Positions 7,107 to 10,813 of a DNA stretch of 10,813 nt are shown in pieces. A model generated the notes under the pieces. It was not told where the DNA came from and searched no databases. It saw only the letters and a program-made list of their open reading frames with translations. Origin of the DNA: Bacteroidota bacterium. Its GTDB lineage: Bacteria; Bacteroidota; Bacteroidia; Chitinophagales; Chitinophagaceae. A program made the position numbers and the translations under genes. The stretch lies in contig CANETM010000038.1 in NCBI GenBank assembly GCA_947441205.1, positions 1 through 10,813 on the forward strand, read 5' to 3'. Position 1 is the stretch's first letter. Each line of letters opens with the position of its first letter.

Positions 7107-7904
7107 TTAAGGTACAATAACCTTCGTAAGCAATAATCCTAAAATGGTTAAACCAAGAATAATACGGTACCATCCAAATAAGGCAAAACCCTTTTTTTGA
7201 ATGAAATTGATGAAAAACTTTACACTTAACAAGGCTACTATAAAGGCAACAATACTTCCTATTAATAATATTAATAAGTTGTCATTTGAAAAAACATCCG
7301 GACTTTCTTGGTATACGTCTAATGTACTTTTTGCGGATGCTGCTAACATAGTAGGGACTGCCAAGAAGAATGAAAATTCAGCAGCTGCTTTTTTAGATAA
7401 TTTTTGACTCATACCCCCAATAATGGTTGCAGCACTTCGGCTTAAACCAGGAAATAAAATGGATAGTACTTGAAATAATCCCACAACCGATGCTTTTTTA
7501 TAACTTATTTCAGCGGTGTCGGTTTCATCATTATTAAATAGTTTATCAATGAATAATAATATAATACCACCCGCTACCATGACTATTGAAATGACCCATA
7601 AATTGCCTAAGGCTGATTCAATATATTTTTTTAATAAGGCCCCAAATACAAGTGCAGGAATTACAGCTACTATCAATTTCAAATAAAAACTAAATTGCTT
7701 GAAATCAAAAAACTTTTTATAATAAACCACTACCACCGATGCAATTGCAGCCAATTGAATAACGATTTCGAATAAATCAACGAAGGGCGTTTTTTCAATG
7801 CCTAAAATAGGATTGGCAAATTTCATATGTGCAGTACTGGATATGGGAAGAAATTCGGTAATACCTTCAATGATGGCAATGATGATAGCGTGAATGGTGT
7901 TCAT
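7107..7904 (-). CDS. uppP: Undecaprenyl-diphosphate phosphatase UppP (BacA)
   Basis: UppP dephosphorylates undecaprenyl pyrophosphate to regenerate the lipid carrier for peptidoglycan and other surface polymers; its overproduction gives bacitracin resistance. The product has 265 residues, the normal size, and is mostly hydrophobic with about eight membrane segments. The two catalytic motifs are intact: EGITEFLPISSTAH with E13, E17 and H26, and FPGLSRSAATIIGG with R156. The usual STGH is STAH here, a mild change. The gene starts 18 bases beyond a strong terminator hairpin that ends the DUF3098 gene, and no good -7 element is visible in the short remaining leader. In many Bacteroidota truB follows uppP; here the MFS transporter takes that place. 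Confidence 0.97.
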   Translation of the reverse strand: MNTIHAIIIAIIEGITEFLPISSTAHMKFANPILGIEKTPFVDLFEIVIQLAAIASVVVVYYKKFFDFKQFSFYLKLIVAVIPALVFGALLKKYIESALGNLWVISIVMVAGGIILLFIDKLFNNDETDTAEISYKKASVVGLFQVLSILFPGLSRSAATIIGGMSQKLSKKAAAEFSFFLAVPTMLAASAKSTLDVYQESPDVFSNDNLLILLIGSIVAFIVALLSVKFFINFIQKKGFALFGWYRIILGLTILGLLLTKVIVP

Positions 7905-7922
7905 AGTGAATATATTTTAAAT

Positions 7923-7951
7923 AAAAAGCGATGAAAAAATCATCGCTTTTT
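7923..7951 (-). terminator. Intrinsic terminator after the DUF3098 gene
   Basis: AAAAAGCGATGA at 7923-7934 pairs perfectly with TCATCGCTTTTT at 7940-7951 around a five-base loop. On the minus strand the stem ends in a T run, and because it is flanked by A and T tracts it could work in both directions. It lies 19 bases past the DUF3098 stop and before uppP, so it should split an otherwise continuous leftward cluster. Confidence 0.85.
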
Positions 7952-7970
7952 ATAAGTAGTTGAACTAAAA

Positions 7971-8210
7971 TTATGGCTTCTTGAATATGGCGTATACTTC
8001 TACAATAAAACCCATTATAATCACAATGGGAGCTAGGGTAATACGTCTAAATCCATATACTTCATTTGGATTAAACACATTTGGGTCGGCACTTTTACCA
8101 CCTGACATTAATAGCATTCCTACAATAATTAAGGCAGCGCCAACAAGCATCCATATATAGTTTTGTTTGCCGAAAAATGCTAATGATTTTTTGTTTTCAT
8201 TTTGACTCAT
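7971..8210 (-). CDS. DUF3098 small membrane protein
   Basis: This 79-residue protein has a short polar N-terminus (MSQNENKKS), a first membrane helix at about 18-36 and a second at about 57-75. Between them is a loop with DPNVFNPNEVYGFRRITLAP at 42-61, the conserved core of DUF3098. The family is found in Bacteroidota, regularly between ftsX and uppP, as here. Function is unknown; location suggests a link to cell division or envelope synthesis, but that is inference. The ATG at 8210 is 40 bases after the ftsX stop, with only imperfect -7 elements such as TAACTTTC (minus strand, 8231-8224) between, so it is probably co-transcribed with ftsX. A strong terminator follows. Confidence 0.88.
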   Translation of the reverse strand: MSQNENKKSLAFFGKQNYIWMLVGAALIIVGMLLMSGGKSADPNVFNPNEVYGFRRITLAPIVIIMGFIVEVYAIFKKP

Positions 8211-8250
8211 ATCATTCTATTTTGAAAGTTAAATGTAGTGTTATTTATGA

Positions 8251-9126
8251 TTAGTAAAGTTCGTCCAATTTCATTTTTAAATACTTTAACACACTGCGAT
8301 AGGTGCTTAATACCGAAATTCCAACCCCCGTTAAAATGAGCCCACCAAATAGCATTAAACTACTGCTCAAGCCTTGTAGTGTTCTAATTTGTGGAAATTG
8401 TGAAGTAGCCCATTCTATTAATCCAAATAATAAAAATATGGCAATACCAGCACTGATTAATCCATTGATAAGTGCGCGAATTATAAGTGGCTTTGAAATA
8501 AAATTCCTAGTGGCACCCACCATTTGCATGGTTTTAATTAAAAAACGATTGCTAAACATGGCCAAACGGATAGTAGTATCAATACTGATAATTACAATTA
8601 CACAAAGAACAATTGACATGACTAAAAATATTAAACCAATTTTAGTAGTCCTTTCATTTAAACTGGTAACCAAACTTTTTGGGTAGGAAATATCCGCTAC
8701 TTCTGATTTGTAATTATTTTCAATTGCATTCGAAATATTGGTCAAGCTGTCTACATTTACATAAGCTGCTTTTGCAAAAAAATCAACACTTTCTGGTAAA
8801 GGATTAACCTCCAAAATTTTACCCCAATCTTCATTATTTTCTTTATTCCAAATAGCTTTTGCTTTTTCTTTATTTACGTATTCTACGTTTTTTGCATAGG
8901 GCTGACTTGAAATATATTGCTCGATACTAGCGATCGTTGATTGGTCTGAAGTCCTCAAATAAACACTGATTCGTATGTCTTCCTTAAAATTATCACCTAT
9001 TGAATGGAGGTTTAAAAATAACCATCCCATAATGCCCATAATAAACAGAACAATGGCTACCCCTATAATACTATAAATATAATTGGGTTTGCTTCGTTTT
9101 AGTGACCCTGATCCGTTAACTGCCAT
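8251..9126 (-). CDS. ftsX: Cell division ABC-type membrane protein FtsX
   Basis: FtsX is the membrane partner of the ATPase FtsE and controls peptidoglycan hydrolases at the division site. The 291-residue protein has the family layout: a cytoplasmic N-terminus, TM1 at about 18-38, a large extracytoplasmic domain (about 40-158) with ISVYLR and NPLPESVDF, and then three more TM helices near 163-183, 214-234 and 255-275. The cytoplasmic segment IKTMQMVGATRNFISKPLIIR at 197-217 is the FtsX signature thought to contact FtsE. No ftsE lies next to it, as is common in Bacteroidota. The ATG at 9126 lies 29 bases from a perfect minus-strand -7 element. DUF3098 follows on the same strand. Confidence 0.95.
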   Translation of the reverse strand: MAVNGSGSLKRSKPNYIYSIIGVAIVLFIMGIMGWLFLNLHSIGDNFKEDIRISVYLRTSDQSTIASIEQYISSQPYAKNVEYVNKEKAKAIWNKENNEDWGKILEVNPLPESVDFFAKAAYVNVDSLTNISNAIENNYKSEVADISYPKSLVTSLNERTTKIGLIFLVMSIVLCVIVIISIDTTIRLAMFSNRFLIKTMQMVGATRNFISKPLIIRALINGLISAGIAIFLLFGLIEWATSQFPQIRTLQGLSSSLMLFGGLILTGVGISVLSTYRSVLKYLKMKLDELY

Positions 9127-9154
9127 AGCATTAAAATTTTATTTGTTCACTTTG

Positions 9155-9162
9155 CAAATGTA
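9155..9162 (-). promoter_or_regulatory. Predicted ftsX promoter -7 element
   Basis: On the minus strand 9162-9155 reads TACATTTG, an exact match to TAnnTTTG. A start at about 9149 would give a leader near 22 bases for ftsX. No clear TTG is present at the -33 distance; that position overlaps the -7 element of the divergent leuS promoter. Confidence 0.6.
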
Positions 9163-9183
9163 CGGTTTTGAACGCTAATGACT

Positions 9184-9191
9184 TACATTTG
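9184..9191 (+). promoter_or_regulatory. Predicted leuS promoter -7 element
   Basis: TACATTTG at 9184-9191 matches TAnnTTTG exactly and points toward leuS. A start at about 9197 would give a leader of roughly 90 bases. No TTG lies at the expected -33 distance; TTTG at 9167-9170 is too close (13 bases) and TTTG at 9151-9154 too far (29 bases). Confidence 0.55.
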
Positions 9192-9204
9192 CATAGGTCG
9201 AATT

Positions 9205-9252
9205 ATGCCTATTTTTCACCTAAAATGGGATAATTTGGGTAGGCTAATTTAA
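9205..9252 (+). other. Possible 15-codon leader ORF before leuS
   Basis: An ATG at 9205, about eight bases after the predicted transcription start, opens a 15-codon frame encoding MPIFHLKWDNLGRLI and closing with TAA at 9250. Three codons are leucine, two of them CTA, in a genome that mostly uses TTA. It could be a leader peptide that senses charged tRNA-Leu, but so short a frame may arise by chance and no ribosome binding site is visible. Confidence 0.25.
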
Positions 9253-9289
9253 AAAACAATAAAATTTAGATTTTTAAGCATTTACAAAG

Positions 9290-10813
9290 ATGGAATATCA
9301 ATTTAGTACAATCGAGAAAAAGTGGCAGGAGGCCTGGAAAACAAAAAAGGCATATCAGGTTAGCAATGATAGTTCAAAGCCTAAATGTTATGTATTAGAT
9401 ATGTTCCCTTACCCAAGTGGAGCTGGATTACATGTGGGTCATCCTTTAGGTTATATAGCGTCAGATATTTATAGTCGATTTAAGCGTTTAAAAGGGTTTA
9501 ATGTTTTGCACCCAATGGGTTACGATGCCTTTGGTTTACCTGCGGAACAATATGCTATTGAACATGGTGTGCACCCTGCAAAAAGTACGCATGGCAATAT
9601 TGATAATTTTAGAAAGCAGTTAGATAATATTGGTTTTAGTTATGATTGGGATAGAGAAGTTAGAACCTGCGATGCAACTTATTACAAATGGACCCAATGG
9701 ATATTTTTACAATTATTTAATAGTTACTATGATCGAACAGCACAAAAGGCAAAGCCTATTGCTGATTTAATTGCTACTTTTGAAACAACTGGTAATGCAC
9801 AAAAAGTTTGTCCAGGTGATTCGAATATTCAATTTAGCGCTGCTGAATGGAAAGCATATAACGAACAAAAACAACAGTCTATTTTGATGCATTATCGACT
9901 GGCTTTTTGTGGCTTCGGAGAAGTGAATTGGTGCGAAGCATTAGGTACGGTGCTTGCGAATGATGAAGTGATTAATGGATTTAGCGAAAGAGGAGGACAT
10001 CCAGTAGAAAAGAAAAAATTAAGACAATGGTATTTGCGCATTACAGAATATGCCGATCGTTTATTGTCGGGTTTGGATACCATTCAGTTTAGTGATGCCA
10101 TGAAGGAAATGCAATCCAATTGGATTGGAAAAAGTTATGGTGCTGAAATTGATTTTGCAGTTAATGGATATGATGCGATTTTAAAGGTATATACAACACG
10201 TCCTGATACCGTTTTTGGTGTAGACTTTATGGTGGTTGCACCTGAGCATGCATTAATTGAAAGTATCATACCTGAATCACAAAAGACTGAGGTAGAAGCT
10301 TATATTGCTTATGTTAAAAGTAGAAGTGAGCGTGAGCGTATGGCCGAGAAGAAAATTACAGGTTGTTTTACTGGGGCTTACGTGGTGAATTCATTTAATC
10401 AAAAATTAATTCCTATTTGGATTTCAGAATATGTATTAGCAGGCTATGGTACTGGCGCGATTATGGGGGTGCCTTGTGGAGATGATCGTGACTTTAAATT
10501 TGCACAATATTTTAATATTCCTATCACTAATATTATTGGTGACGCGTTTGATGGCAAGGAAGCCAATCCTACTAAGGAAGCAAAATTGACCAACAGTGAT
10601 TATTTAAATGGGATCATTCAAAAGGACGCTATTGCGATAGTGAATGATAAGATAGAATCGATGGGCATTGGAAAGCGTAAAGTGAATTATAGAATGCGTG
10701 ATGCAGCTTTTAGCAGACAACGATATTGGGGTGAGCCTTTTCCAATAAAGTGGAAAGATGGTATTGCGTATCCAATAACTGAAAGCGAATTGCCTTTATT
10801 ATTACCTAATGTA
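9290..10813 (+). CDS. leuS: Leucyl-tRNA synthetase, 5' part (first 508 codons)
   Basis: LeuRS attaches leucine to tRNA-Leu and hydrolyses mischarged products. The frame opens at ATG 9290 and is still open at the window end, so the KMSKS loop and anticodon-binding domain are not seen. The class I signature HVGH is at 48-51 within YPSGAGLHVGHPLGY. The CP1 editing domain shows TTRPDT at 302-307 and GTGAIMGVP at 387-395, followed by CGDDRDF with the conserved editing aspartate (D398). RQRYWGEPFPI at 476-486 marks the return to the catalytic core. Residues about 147-207, between FLQLFN and VNWCEALGTVLANDEV, form an extra segment compared with classical bacterial LeuRS; I recall similar segments in other Bacteroidota. 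The cysteines after TVLANDEV are replaced (FSERGG), so no zinc knuckle is likely there. Confidence 0.97.
   Translation, partial: MEYQFSTIEKKWQEAWKTKKAYQVSNDSSKPKCYVLDMFPYPSGAGLHVGHPLGYIASDIYSRFKRLKGFNVLHPMGYDAFGLPAEQYAIEHGVHPAKSTHGNIDNFRKQLDNIGFSYDWDREVRTCDATYYKWTQWIFLQLFNSYYDRTAQKAKPIADLIATFETTGNAQKVCPGDSNIQFSAAEWKAYNEQKQQSILMHYRLAFCGFGEVNWCEALGTVLANDEVINGFSERGGHPVEKKKLRQWYLRITEYADRLLSGLDTIQFSDAMKEMQSNWIGKSYGAEIDFAVNGYDAILKVYTTRPDTVFGVDFMVVAPEHALIESIIPESQKTEVEAYIAYVKSRSERERMAEKKITGCFTGAYVVNSFNQKLIPIWISEYVLAGYGTGAIMGVPCGDDRDFKFAQYFNIPITNIIGDAFDGKEANPTKEAKLTNSDYLNGIIQKDAIAIVNDKIESMGIGKRKVNYRMRDAAFSRQRYWGEPFPIKWKDGIAYPITESELPLLLPNV

Larger units (their letters stand above)
9153..9193. repeat. 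10-bp inverted repeat formed by divergent promoters
   Basis: TGCAAATGTA at 9153-9162 and TACATTTGCA at 9184-9193 are exact reverse complements, 21 bases apart. Each arm contains one of the two -7 elements, so the repeat may simply reflect two back-to-back promoters. It could also be bound by a dimeric regulator. Confidence 0.7.

Noticed and set aside
9892..10083. A 63-codon minus-strand frame opposite leuS.
   Set aside because: It lies wholly within the conserved leuS coding frame and encodes nothing recognisable.
1..10813. CRISPR arrays, tRNA or rRNA genes, insertion sequences, att sites, retron-like or defence modules.
   Set aside because: Reading both strands showed no spaced direct repeats, cloverleaf sequences, transposase or integrase genes, or composition shift; almost all the sequence is accounted for by ordinary chromosomal genes.

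Overview
The window looks like a chromosomal housekeeping stretch of a low-GC Bacteroidota bacterium, most likely of the Chitinophagaceae/Chitinophagales type. Four things point there: TTA-dominated leucine codons, exact TAnnTTTG promoter elements where intergenic space allows, hardly any Shine-Dalgarno sites, and Bacteroidota-specific families or arrangements (DUF3098 between ftsX and uppP, greA next to a HIT protein, a LeuRS with an extra segment in front of its editing domain). The phylum is inferred with good confidence, the family with less.

Layout from the left. The 3' part of rsmA (16S rRNA dimethyltransferase) is followed after one base by a D-2-hydroxyacid dehydrogenase. A promoter and leader then precede greA (transcript cleavage factor), which ends in a clear intrinsic terminator, and a HIT-family hydrolase follows. 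Convergent to that is ruvC (Holliday junction resolvase). Divergent from ruvC is a pair made of a YbhN-like membrane protein and an exported DUF3108 protein. These converge on a long leftward block. Read in its own direction the block is ftsX, DUF3098 protein, terminator, uppP (undecaprenyl-diphosphate phosphatase), a UMF1/Atg22-type MFS transporter, and a metallo-beta-lactamase-fold hydrolase that overlaps the transporter by 14 bases. Rightward from a shared divergent promoter region with ftsX runs leuS, cut by the window end after 508 codons.

The genes are mostly basic information processing (rsmA, greA, ruvC, leuS) and envelope functions (ftsX, uppP, YbhN-like, MFS). I saw no mobile element, CRISPR array, tRNA or rRNA, toxin-antitoxin pair or defence island, and no gene cluster that looks like a new system. 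The most interesting material is non-coding: a terminator-like hairpin at the predicted 5' end of the greA transcript; a perfect 10-bp inverted repeat made of the two back-to-back promoters of ftsX and leuS; a possible leucine-containing leader ORF before leuS; and a 10-bp inverted repeat in front of the MFS gene. No gene-free stretch exceeds 300 bases; the longest is the ftsX-leuS gap of 163 bases.
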